This document shows, piece by piece, positions 57,296 to 64,000 of a DNA stretch of 64,000 nucleotides. Source of the stretch: UBA8886 sp002731655 (GTDB taxonomy: Archaea > Thermoplasmatota > Poseidoniia > MGIII > CG-Epi1); the NCBI GenBank assembly GCA_030754655.1, contig JASLZX010000002.1, forward strand, positions 62,001 to 126,000, in the 5' to 3' direction. The notes beneath the pieces are model-generated. The model saw only the letters and a list, made by a program, of their open reading frames with translations. It was not told the DNA's origin and made no database searches. Every line of letters begins with the position of its first letter. Within the stretch, counting starts at the first letter, position 1. The translations under genes were made by a program, and so were the position numbers.

Positions 57296-57338
57296 GACGG
57301 CGCACCGCCAGCCACCAGTTAAGACGGTTGCGCGTTCT

Positions 57339-58373
57339 TCAACAACTGAATTCCGGCTCCAGATGCCCCGTAATGGGGTCGCCGAAGTCCATCACGCGGC
57401 TGGGGTAGTCCTCCTCGCAGACGAGCGCAATCAGGCTGTTCGGTGCCTCGTCGATGACCTGCCACCCCAGCTCGTCGGCCAGCTCCTGCGCGAACGCCCT
57501 GATTTCGGGCCACTCGAGCATGTTGCGCTGGCTGAGCCGCTTGCGCGCCGGGCCGAGATGCATGTAGCTCTTGACCTCGACCATCGTCCGCGCGCCGGTG
57601 CGACGCGCGAGTGCAGCATAGCCGGGGAGGTCAAAATCGTTCCAGTCGCGGACGACGGTCATCCGCAGCACCTTGCGCGTCTCCAGCCCGTCGAGCAGGT
57701 CGAGCGTGCGGGTGACCTGCTCCCAGTAGTCGGGCAGCAGCGGGACGTCAATCTTCTTCCACGTTTTCGCGTCGGGCGCGTCCATTGAGACATAGAGCTG
57801 CGTCGGCAGTGCATTCTCGTCGCGCAGCCGCTCAATCATCTCCGGGTGCAGGCCGTTTGTCACAAGGAACGACGAGATGCTGCGCGCGCGCAGCTCGCGC
57901 AGCATCTCCGGCAGCCGCTCGTAGAGCGTCGGCTCGCCGGTCAGCGAAATTGCGAAGTGGCGCACCGTCAGCGATTCCTCGAACTTCTGCCGGTCGATGC
58001 TGGGGTTGCCGCCGAAGCCGGAGAGCTTGTGCAGGTGCGCGTCAATCGAGCCCTGCACGATGTCGGTCGGCTCATCATGCGCCTGGGCCATCAGGTCCTG
58101 CTTGCCAGAGAACATCTCGTTGACCCGCCAGCAGTAGACGCACTTCTGGTCGCACGCGACCGCCGCGGGGGTCATCTGTGTGCACTGGTGCGAGCGGATG
58201 CCGTAGAACTTCTGTTTGTAGCACCCCTCCGAGCCGGTTCGCATCCCCTTCTTGGTCCAGCCGCAGATTTCGATGGCCGAGTGGTTACCGACGATTTCGT
58301 AAGACGCCTTCTCGAGCGCGCGCTTGTATTCGTCGGTGAAGAGCAGGTTTCCGCTGTCGGCTGCCGACTGCAT
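57339..58373 (-). CDS. taw1: 4-demethylwyosine synthase TYW1 (radical SAM)
   Basis: This 344-aa enzyme builds the tricyclic wyosine base at position 37 of tRNA-Phe. Three N-terminal cysteines (ICGWTKKG, EGCYKQKFYG, HQCTQM) supply a second iron-sulfur cluster. CDQKCVYCW is the radical-SAM CxxxCxxC motif, and HFAISLTGEPTLYERLPEML with TNGLHPEMIERL are TYW1 blocks. The ATG at 58373 overlaps the upstream stop by one base; the longer open frame is antisense-like. Having tRNA-Phe modification and pheS within 2 kb fits, but they are separate transcription units. Confidence 0.93.
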   Translation of the reverse strand: MQSAADSGNLLFTDEYKRALEKASYEIVGNHSAIEICGWTKKGMRTGSEGCYKQKFYGIRSHQCTQMTPAAVACDQKCVYCWRVNEMFSGKQDLMAQAHDEPTDIVQGSIDAHLHKLSGFGGNPSIDRQKFEESLTVRHFAISLTGEPTLYERLPEMLRELRARSISSFLVTNGLHPEMIERLRDENALPTQLYVSMDAPDAKTWKKIDVPLLPDYWEQVTRTLDLLDGLETRKVLRMTVVRDWNDFDLPGYAALARRTGARTMVEVKSYMHLGPARKRLSQRNMLEWPEIRAFAQELADELGWQVIDEAPNSLIALVCEEDYPSRVMDFGDPITGHLEPEFSC

Positions 58374-59095
58374 CAGATGTCCGAGACTTCGTGAATTTTC
58401 TGCAGCTCCCAGTTGACGAGTGTGCAGGTCAGCGTGTAGTCGAGCGGCTCGTTGAGGGGCATCGGGTTGGCGTCGTCCTCGTAGGTAATCACGCCCGAGA
58501 CGGCTGGCCCCGCCGCCTCGAAGGAGGCGATGAACTCGTCGGCCGAGTTGGCCGAGCCGGAGACGATTTGGTTGTTCTCGAGTGCGGTTACGGGAATGGT
58601 GATGGAGATTGTGACGTCGAAACCTTCCCCCTCCGTGGATTCCGAGAAGTTGCCGGCGGTGATTTGCAGCGAGACCGTCGGCTGCCCGAAATCTCCGCCC
58701 TGCGCCGACCAGCTCAGTTCGACGACGACTTCGACCAGCTGCATTTTGCCCGTGAAGTCCCACTCGCTCTCGCTGGCGTCGACGCCGAACTGCACAGTTG
58801 TGCCCTCGCTGTTGAGCGTCCCGCTCTTGCCGGGGCCGGCGGTGGTGTTGGTCGCCACGTTCGCCTCAAAGCCGGTCGAGCCGCCGCCGATGCCGGAGAC
58901 TGCGACCGAGTTGGCCGCCGACTGGAACGAAATCGCGAGGATGATGATGATGATTGCGAAGCCGATGGTGCCCGAGACCAGCCGGCCGGTTACGGCGAAC
59001 GGGAAGCCGCCCGGCAGCTCCATGCGGCGCAGCTCGCTGTTGTTGTAGCGCTCGAACTGCTTCAGCTTCTCACCCACGGTGTCGGACAGCGCCAT
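58373..59095 (-). CDS. Membrane-anchored extracytoplasmic protein of unknown function
   Basis: This 240-aa protein has a cytoplasmic N-terminus of about 40 residues (KLKQFERYNNSELRRM), one strong helix (TIGFAIIIIILAISF) and an extracellular, Ser/Thr- and Gly-rich beta domain. That domain contains FTGKMQLVEVVVELSW and FDVTISITIPVTALENN. It has no sorting motif and few cysteines (one near the C-terminus). I do not recognise a family. The stop overlaps the TYW1 start by one base, so it shares a transcript with a tRNA-modification gene, a pairing with no obvious functional sense. Confidence 0.65.
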   Translation of the reverse strand: MALSDTVGEKLKQFERYNNSELRRMELPGGFPFAVTGRLVSGTIGFAIIIIILAISFQSAANSVAVSGIGGGSTGFEANVATNTTAGPGKSGTLNSEGTTVQFGVDASESEWDFTGKMQLVEVVVELSWSAQGGDFGQPTVSLQITAGNFSESTEGEGFDVTISITIPVTALENNQIVSGSANSADEFIASFEAAGPAVSGVITYEDDANPMPLNEPLDYTLTCTLVNWELQKIHEVSDI

Positions 59096-59135
59096 TGTGG
59101 CGGCAGTAGTGGTGCGTTATTAGGTTTAAGCCGTT

Positions 59136-62100
59136 CTATGAGCAGCCCGTAGTCGCGCCGCAACCTGTGCATTTGAAGCAGTTCCCGTTCGGCACCAGCA
59201 TGAACTGCCCGCAGTCGGGGCACGGGTCGCCTGAGAAGCCCATACGGACCGCCTCGGCGACGGTCGCCTGCCGCAGGTCGCCGGTTGTGCCGGGGGTGAG
59301 CGGGCCGGGGTCGAGCCCCGCGTCGGGGGCGCCGCCCATGTCGTCGAGCGTCATCTGCACTTCGTGCTGGTCGCCCGACGCCTCGCCGTGCGGGGAGCGT
59401 TCGCTGGCGGCATCTTCCAGATCATCCTCGGCCACCGAGCGCAGTGCGTCAGGGCGCAGGTCCTCCTCGGTGATACCGTGCGCCAAGTCGTAGCGGCCGA
59501 GATAGTTGATGGCCAGCTCGCGGAAGAGGTAGTCGATAATCGAGGTCGCCATCTTAATGCGCTCGTTGCCCTGCACCGGGCCGAGCGGCTCGAAGCGCGA
59601 GAAGACGAAGGCGTCGACGAATTCTTCCAGCGGGACGCCGTGCTGCAGCCCGAGACTGATAGCGACCGCGAAGCAGTTCATCAGGCTGCGGAAGGCGGCG
59701 CCCTCCTTGGCCATGTCAATGAAGATTTCGCCAAGGCTGCCATCCTCGTACTGGCCAGTGTGGAGGTAGACTGTGTGCCCCCCAATCTTTGCCTTCTGGA
59801 TGTACCCCGTACGGCGCTCGGGAAGCCGCCGCCGCTGCGCGATGTAGCGCGTCACTACCTTGCGCGCAATCTGGTGCGCGTCGGGGGTCGGCAGCGCCTC
59901 GGCCATGATTTCGACCGCTTTCTCGGCCGAGACGAGGCCTTCCGGCAGCAGCTCCTCTTCCTCGTCGGCCAGCGCAACTGCCAAGCTGGTGCCCGACATC
60001 AGCGGCTGGCTCAGCTTGGAGCCGTCGCGGTAGAGTGCGATGGACTTGTTCATCGTACGCCATGATTCTTCATACGCCTGACTGATTTCGGCGACGGTCG
60101 CCTCGTGCGGCATGTTGATGGTCTTCGATATGGCGCCCGAGATGAACGGCTGCGCCGCCGCCATGATGCGGACGTGTGCGTGCCACGAAATCGAGCGGGT
60201 GCCGTAGCGCCCGCAGCGGTTGGCGCAGTCGAAGACCGCTAGGTGCGCCTCCTTGAAGTGCGGCGCTCCTTCGACCGTCAGCCGCCCGAAGGTGTAGTCG
60301 TCGGCCGCCTGTACCTCATCGGGCTCGTAGCCCAAGTGCTCGAGCAGGTCGAAGGCAGGGTTGGTGACCTGCTCCTGCGTAACGTCGAGTTTCTCGAGGC
60401 AGTATTCCTCGCCGATGTGCAGCGGCGTCACCAGCATATTCAGCGAAGTCGTGGTGGGAATCGCCTGCTCGAGCCGGTCGATGACCTCGCCCGAGAGCCC
60501 CTTGCGTTTGAGCGATTCGCGGTTGACGCCTGGCGCTTCTTCTAGCGTGCCGTTGCCAAGCACGTAGCGGATGATGTCGTCACGCTGCGCCTCGTCGTAG
60601 CCGAGTCGTTCCACTGCGAGCGGCACCGACTGGTTGATGATGCGTAGCATCCCGCCGCCCGCCAGCGTCTTGAGCTTCACCAGCGCGAAGTCGGGCTCGA
60701 TACCGGTGGTGTCGCAGTCCATCTGCATGCCGATGGTGCCGGTCGGCGCAATCACGGTCACCTGCGCGTTGCGGTAGCCGTGCCGTTCGCCCAGCGCCAC
60801 CGCTTCGTCCCACGCCTCGCGGGCGCTGTTGAGCAGGTATTCCGGACAATAAGCAGGGTCAATCGCGAGCGGCTTCACGGTCAGTCCTTCGTATTCGTCG
60901 GCCGAGGCATTGCACGCTGCACGGCGGTGGTTGCGCATCACCCGTAGCATGCAGTCGCGGTTCTGCTCGTAGCGCGGGAACGGTCCCTTGACGCGCGCCA
61001 TCTCGGCCGAGGTGGCGTAGCACGCCCCCCCGAGGATGGCGGTCAGCGAGCCACAAATCGCGAACGCGCGCTCGTCGTCGTAGGGAATTCCCATACGCAT
61101 AAGCAGCGAGCCGATATTGGTGTAGCCGAGGCCGAGTGTGCGGTAGTCGTAGCTGCGCTTTGCAATAGCCTCGGACGGGAACTGCGCCATCAGCACTGAA
61201 ATTTCGAGCACGATGGTCCAGAGCCGGATGGCGTGCCGGTAATCGTCCAGTCGCAGCATCCCCTCGCGCTCGTCGTAGAACGTGCCGAGGTTGAGCGACG
61301 CGAGGTTGCACGCCGTATCGTCGAGGAACATATACTCCGAGCAGGGGTTCGACCCGCGGATGGGGCCGTCGGGCGCGCAGGTGTGCCACTCGTTGATGGT
61401 AGTGTCGAACTGAATGCCGGGGTCGGCGCAGGACCAGGCGGCCTGCGATATTTGGTCCCAGAGGTCGCGCGCCGGCAGGTTGCGGCACGCCTTGGGCTCG
61501 CGCCCTTCAGCCGTGGCTGCCTCTAGCTCGGTGCGCCAGTAGAGCTGCCACTCCCCGTCGGAGAGTGCCGCTTCCATGAATGCGTTGGAGGCGCGGACCG
61601 AGTTGTTGCTGTTCTGCCCCGAGACGGTCTGGTAGGCCTCGCCTTCCCAGTCGGTGTCGAATGTCGTCACCTCTAGGTGGGACCAGCCCTGTTCGCCCAG
61701 CTCGAGCACGCGCGCGACCAGCGACTCGGGGACGTAGTCGCGCAGCGCCGAACGCACCGCGCGCGCCAGCGCCCGGTTCAGTTTCTGGTCCAGTTTTTCA
61801 TCCTTTTCGGGGTGAGCCACGATAGCGGCCAAAATTTCGTTGGCATGGTCCTGCAGCTGCCGCGAACCGGCAACCAACGCCGCTACTTTCTCCTCCTCGG
61901 AGACTTTCCAGTTGATGAATTGTTCGATGTCGGGATGATCCATGTCGAGGCAGACCATCTTGGCGGCACGACGCGTCGTGCCGCCCGACTTGATGGCGCC
62001 CGCGGCGCGGTCGCCAATCTTGAGGAAGGACATAAGTCCCGACGAGCGGCCGCCGCCCGAGAGCGGCTCCTCACCACTACGGATGGAGGAGAAGTTGGAA

Positions 62101-62816
62101 CCGGTGCCTGAGCCGAACTTGAAGAGCCGTGCCTCGCGCGTCCAGAGGTCCATGATGCCGCCCTCGTTCACCAAGTCGTCGCTCACCGACTGGATGAAGC
62201 AGGCGTGCGGCTGCGGGTGCTCGTAAGCGCTGGTCGAGCGCTCCAGCTCGCCGCTTACGGGGTCGACAAAATGGTGGCCTTGTGGGGGTCCCTCAATCCC
62301 GTAGGCCCAGTTGAGGCCAGTGTTGAACCACTGCGGCGAGTTGGGCGATGCCATCTGCGCCGCCAGCATGTAGCAGAGTTCGTCGTAAAATGCGCGCGCA
62401 TCCGCCTCGGACGCGAAGTAGTCGTGTTTCCAGCCCCACCAGGTCCAGGTCCCTGCCAGGCGACGGAACAGCTGCCGCCCGTCAGTCTCGCCCCCCCGCC
62501 GCTTGCTGGTGGAAAGCTTTGCCAGCGCCTTCTCGTCAGGCGCGGAGCGGCGCAACCACTTCGGGACGCCCTTCTCAGCCACCGGCTTCAGCTTGCGTGG
62601 GATGCCTGCCTTGCGGAAGTATTTCTGCGCCAGCACGTTGGCTGCGGTCTGGCTGTAATTAGTGGGGAGGTTGACACCGTGCATCTCGAACGCGGTCGTA
62701 CCGTCAAAGTTGCGAATCAGTGTGTCGCGCTTCTTCCATTCCAGCGCGTCGAACGGTTCGGCTCCGGCTTCTGTAAAACGCCTTTCAATTCCGAGTCCTT
62801 CCGGGTTGGCTGGCAT
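59136..62816 (-). CDS. nrdJ: Vitamin B12-dependent ribonucleotide reductase (class II)
   Basis: This enzyme of about 1226 aa makes deoxyribonucleotides with adenosylcobalamin. The start at 62816 puts the family's GLGIERRFTEAG near residue 10; in-frame ATGs at 62843, 62855 and 62885 would extend it. Catalytic blocks include SPQWFNTGLNWAYG, HACFIQSVSDDLVNEGGIMD, GSGTGSNFSSIRS, NPCSEYMFLDDTACNLASLN with active-site Cys and acid, and APTGTIGMQMDCDTTGIEPD. The protein ends in a zinc ribbon (CPDCGQFMLVPNGNCFKCTG) with a CS tail that supplies reductant. No B12 genes are nearby, so cobalamin must come from elsewhere. Confidence 0.95.
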   Translation of the reverse strand: MPANPEGLGIERRFTEAGAEPFDALEWKKRDTLIRNFDGTTAFEMHGVNLPTNYSQTAANVLAQKYFRKAGIPRKLKPVAEKGVPKWLRRSAPDEKALAKLSTSKRRGGETDGRQLFRRLAGTWTWWGWKHDYFASEADARAFYDELCYMLAAQMASPNSPQWFNTGLNWAYGIEGPPQGHHFVDPVSGELERSTSAYEHPQPHACFIQSVSDDLVNEGGIMDLWTREARLFKFGSGTGSNFSSIRSGEEPLSGGGRSSGLMSFLKIGDRAAGAIKSGGTTRRAAKMVCLDMDHPDIEQFINWKVSEEEKVAALVAGSRQLQDHANEILAAIVAHPEKDEKLDQKLNRALARAVRSALRDYVPESLVARVLELGEQGWSHLEVTTFDTDWEGEAYQTVSGQNSNNSVRASNAFMEAALSDGEWQLYWRTELEAATAEGREPKACRNLPARDLWDQISQAAWSCADPGIQFDTTINEWHTCAPDGPIRGSNPCSEYMFLDDTACNLASLNLGTFYDEREGMLRLDDYRHAIRLWTIVLEISVLMAQFPSEAIAKRSYDYRTLGLGYTNIGSLLMRMGIPYDDERAFAICGSLTAILGGACYATSAEMARVKGPFPRYEQNRDCMLRVMRNHRRAACNASADEYEGLTVKPLAIDPAYCPEYLLNSAREAWDEAVALGERHGYRNAQVTVIAPTGTIGMQMDCDTTGIEPDFALVKLKTLAGGGMLRIINQSVPLAVERLGYDEAQRDDIIRYVLGNGTLEEAPGVNRESLKRKGLSGEVIDRLEQAIPTTTSLNMLVTPLHIGEEYCLEKLDVTQEQVTNPAFDLLEHLGYEPDEVQAADDYTFGRLTVEGAPHFKEAHLAVFDCANRCGRYGTRSISWHAHVRIMAAAQPFISGAISKTINMPHEATVAEISQAYEESWRTMNKSIALYRDGSKLSQPLMSGTSLAVALADEEEELLPEGLVSAEKAVEIMAEALPTPDAHQIARKVVTRYIAQRRRLPERRTGYIQKAKIGGHTVYLHTGQYEDGSLGEIFIDMAKEGAAFRSLMNCFAVAISLGLQHGVPLEEFVDAFVFSRFEPLGPVQGNERIKMATSIIDYLFRELAINYLGRYDLAHGITEEDLRPDALRSVAEDDLEDAASERSPHGEASGDQHEVQMTLDDMGGAPDAGLDPGPLTPGTTGDLRQATVAEAVRMGFSGDPCPDCGQFMLVPNGNCFKCTGCGATTGCS

Positions 62817-63081
62817 CAGGCCACCCCCCAGGGTGGCAGACATGTAGCATCGCATTTTGTCATTACAATCATGGGTTCGGGGCATTCTGGCTACCAGATA
62901 TAAGCGTTGCAGAGGGGGCTATTTTCGTAGAATACCTCAAAATTCAGGTGGTGTTCCACTCCTTTTTGCGAGAAAAAGGGGTGGAACCTGCTCAAAACAG
63001 GGTAAAGGTTCCACGATTTATGTAGCTAAAGGTGCGGTTATTTTCTCTTCGTCAGGATACGTTATAAATGGCTTTTACGGG
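62817..63081. promoter_or_regulatory. nrdJ upstream region with two TATA boxes and alternative hairpins
   Basis: This 265-bp stretch has no convincing coding frame (it includes the optional N-terminal extension of nrdJ to 62885). On the minus strand it holds two TATA-like boxes: ATTTATAA at 63069-63062, and GCTTATATC at 62905-62897. Between them lie the inverted repeats listed separately. Transcription from the distal box would place those repeats in a 5' leader of roughly 200 bases; from the proximal box they would be upstream DNA elements. Confidence 0.55.
62953..63014 (-). ncRNA. Mutually exclusive stem-loops upstream of nrdJ (candidate leader regulator)
   Basis: In the mRNA sense a GTGGAACC arm (63014-63007) can pair with GGTTCCAC (62988-62981). 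The same central segment, extended to GTTCCACCCCTTTTT (62987-62973), can instead pair with AAAAAGGAGTGGAAC (62967-62953). The second pairing makes a 15-bp stem with one G-T wobble and a 5-base loop. The two structures compete, as in attenuators and riboswitches. No known riboswitch consensus, including the B12 box, was seen. DNA-level operator use is the alternative. Confidence 0.5.
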
Positions 63082-63885
63082 TTAGTGCCGGACCCCCGTG
63101 GTTTCGCGCCAGTCAATCCCGACCGTGCGGCGTCCCAGTTTACAAACGGGCGGGAAAATTCGCTTGTGAATCGAGCGCTGCACTAGCGCCGCAACGCGCG
63201 CTGCATCCGCCTCCGGAACGCCGCGCGCCGCCATTTTTGCTGGTGAGTCATGCCGCTCGAGCGCCGCCAGCAGCTGGTCCAGCTGCGCATACGGCAGCCC
63301 CAGCTCCCCCTCGTCGGTCTGTCCTTCCCACAGCTCGGCCGTTGGAGGGCGTTCGCGGATGGCCGCAGGCACCCCGAGGGCGGTTGCGAGCAGCTGCACT
63401 TGGCTTTTATACAGGTCGCCGAGCGGCAGCAGGTCGGCACCTCCGTCGCCCCACTTGGTGTAGTAGCCGGTCAGCAGCTCCGACTTGTTGGACGTTCCGA
63501 GCACCAGCGCCCCGCGCTCGGCCGCCGCACCGTAGAGCAGCACCATGCGCAGGCGCGCACGCAGGTTGCCCTGCTGTTCGCGCGACTCAAAGAAGGGCGT
63601 TGCGTTGCCGAATGCGCTTGCCAGCGGCGCGATGTCCACCTCGCGCGTCTCGACCGCCAGCGCGGCGGCGTGCGCCGCCGCCATTCCGGTCGAAACCGTC
63701 TCGCCGTGCGGGAGCAGCAGCCCGTGGACCGCTTCGGCACCGAGCGCCTCAACCGCGATGGCGAGCGCAGTCGCCGAGTCGATGCCGCCCGAAAGCCCGA
63801 GCACGACGCCCGAGGCACTGGCATCGGTGACGCGGTGCTGGATGAAGCCGGCGATGATGGCGCGACAGTCGGTGGGGAGACGCAT
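63082..63885 (-). CDS. nadE: NH3-dependent NAD+ synthetase
   Basis: This 267-aa enzyme amidates deamido-NAD in the final step of NAD synthesis. The PP-loop ATP pyrophosphatase motif is VVLGLSGGIDSATALAIA near residue 30. LVLGTSNKSELLTGYYTKWG and GDGGADLLPLGDLYKSQV are conserved substrate-binding blocks, and RPPTAELWEGQTDEGELGLP is the family's flexible loop. No glutaminase domain is present, so ammonia is used. The start lies near the end of an upstream gene cut off by the window. Confidence 0.94.
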   Translation of the reverse strand: MRLPTDCRAIIAGFIQHRVTDASASGVVLGLSGGIDSATALAIAVEALGAEAVHGLLLPHGETVSTGMAAAHAAALAVETREVDIAPLASAFGNATPFFESREQQGNLRARLRMVLLYGAAAERGALVLGTSNKSELLTGYYTKWGDGGADLLPLGDLYKSQVQLLATALGVPAAIRERPPTAELWEGQTDEGELGLPYAQLDQLLAALERHDSPAKMAARGVPEADAARVAALVQRSIHKRIFPPVCKLGRRTVGIDWRETTGVRH

Positions 63886-63940
63886 CGGCCGCCGAGCGCG
63901 GGGGGCTTAATGGAAGATGCGGCGGCCGCCGTCGCCGTCG

Positions 63941-64000
63941 CTACCCGGCGTAGTTCCCGGGTGCGAGCGTGCCGGCGTCAAAGTCCTCGTAAAGCCGCGG
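63941..64000 (-). CDS. C-terminal end of an unidentified gene (partial)
   Basis: Reading in from the window edge on the minus strand gives 19 codons (LYEDFDAGTLAPGNYAG at the end) and a TAG stop at 63943-63941, about 55 bp before nadE. The frame is open and codon use looks coding, but too little is visible to name a family. Confidence 0.4.
   Translation of the reverse strand, partial: PRLYEDFDAGTLAPGNYAG

Noticed and set aside
62817..63081. Known cobalamin riboswitch before nrdJ
   Set aside because: No B12-box (GCCACTG-like) or other known riboswitch core was found; the hairpins are reported only as an unclassified candidate.
62857..63186. Plus-strand frame of 109 residues over the nrdJ upstream region
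   Set aside because: It runs through the inverted repeats and into nadE antisense; no family, promoter or codon-use support was seen.
1..64000. CRISPR arrays, tRNA or rRNA genes, insertion sequences
   Set aside because: No regularly spaced repeats, cloverleaf-like segments, rRNA blocks or transposases were recognised on reading both strands; a tRNA covariance-model scan would be the decisive check.

Overview
The window is a gene-dense, high-GC stretch of an archaeal chromosome. Archaeal hallmarks include ribosomal proteins S19e, L31e, L39e, P0, P1 and L1 with aIF6 and a PDCD5-like protein, plus Hef, deoxyhypusine synthase, TrmY, TYW1, geranylgeranyl reductase and archaeal-type AlaRS and PheS. 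Many genes have a TATA box 24-30 bp before the start codon, which implies leaderless transcripts. Bacterial-type GyrA, bacterial PurH, B12-dependent ribonucleotide reductase, an S8 protease and an OPT transporter sit beside these genes. The combination best fits a marine Thermoplasmatota-type euryarchaeon (Marine Group II/III-like). That placement is inference from gene content, not a phylogeny.

Layout. 1-3.5 kb: a partial aminotransferase, then a thiamine module made of a ThiR-like regulator, an SSS-family transporter and thiamine pyrophosphokinase. 3.5-15.5 kb: geranylgeranyl reductase, secreted S8 protease, MBL hydrolase, leucyl aminopeptidase, sugar-phosphate nucleotidyltransferase, ino1-ubiA, small membrane proteins, and a DDAH-like hydrolase beside deoxyhypusine synthase. 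15.5-20.7 kb: gyrA with an extra C-terminal zinc ribbon, a secreted protein and the S19e-PDCD5-L39e-L31e-aIF6 operon. 20.7-34.8 kb: membrane proteins, a zinc-finger protein, PurH, KptA, Hef, CorA, ThpR, topoisomerase I with a triplicated tail, and AlaRS. 34.9-41.8 kb: OPT transporter with a PqqD-like protein, a response-regulator scrap, a possible JAMM-like protein, TrmY, pirin, a methyltransferase-like protein, an MDR oxidoreductase and a winged-helix protein.

42-49 kb is the most accessory part. It has a 56-residue Cys-rich microprotein coupled to a secreted beta-propeller protein, a compositionally distinct arylsulfotransferase-like protein, a broken tryptophan 2,3-dioxygenase that collides with a truncated TolB-like protein, a polytopic membrane protein and a DUF4430 protein. 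49-64 kb: acetoacetyl-CoA synthetase, a SAP/coiled-coil protein, the L1-P0-P1 operon, PheS, a nucleotide kinase, TYW1, NrdJ, NadE and a cut-off gene end. Translation, RNA modification and DNA topology genes make up the backbone, with secreted protein- and polymer-processing genes between them.

No tRNA, rRNA, CRISPR array, insertion sequence or replication origin was recognised. The most interesting signals are the thiamine module, the GyrA zinc ribbon, the DHS/DDAH pairing, the mutually exclusive hairpins before nrdJ, the L1-leader hairpin, the gene-remnant junction near 47.3 kb, the microprotein operon and a recurrent intergenic hairpin with a 3-nt loop.
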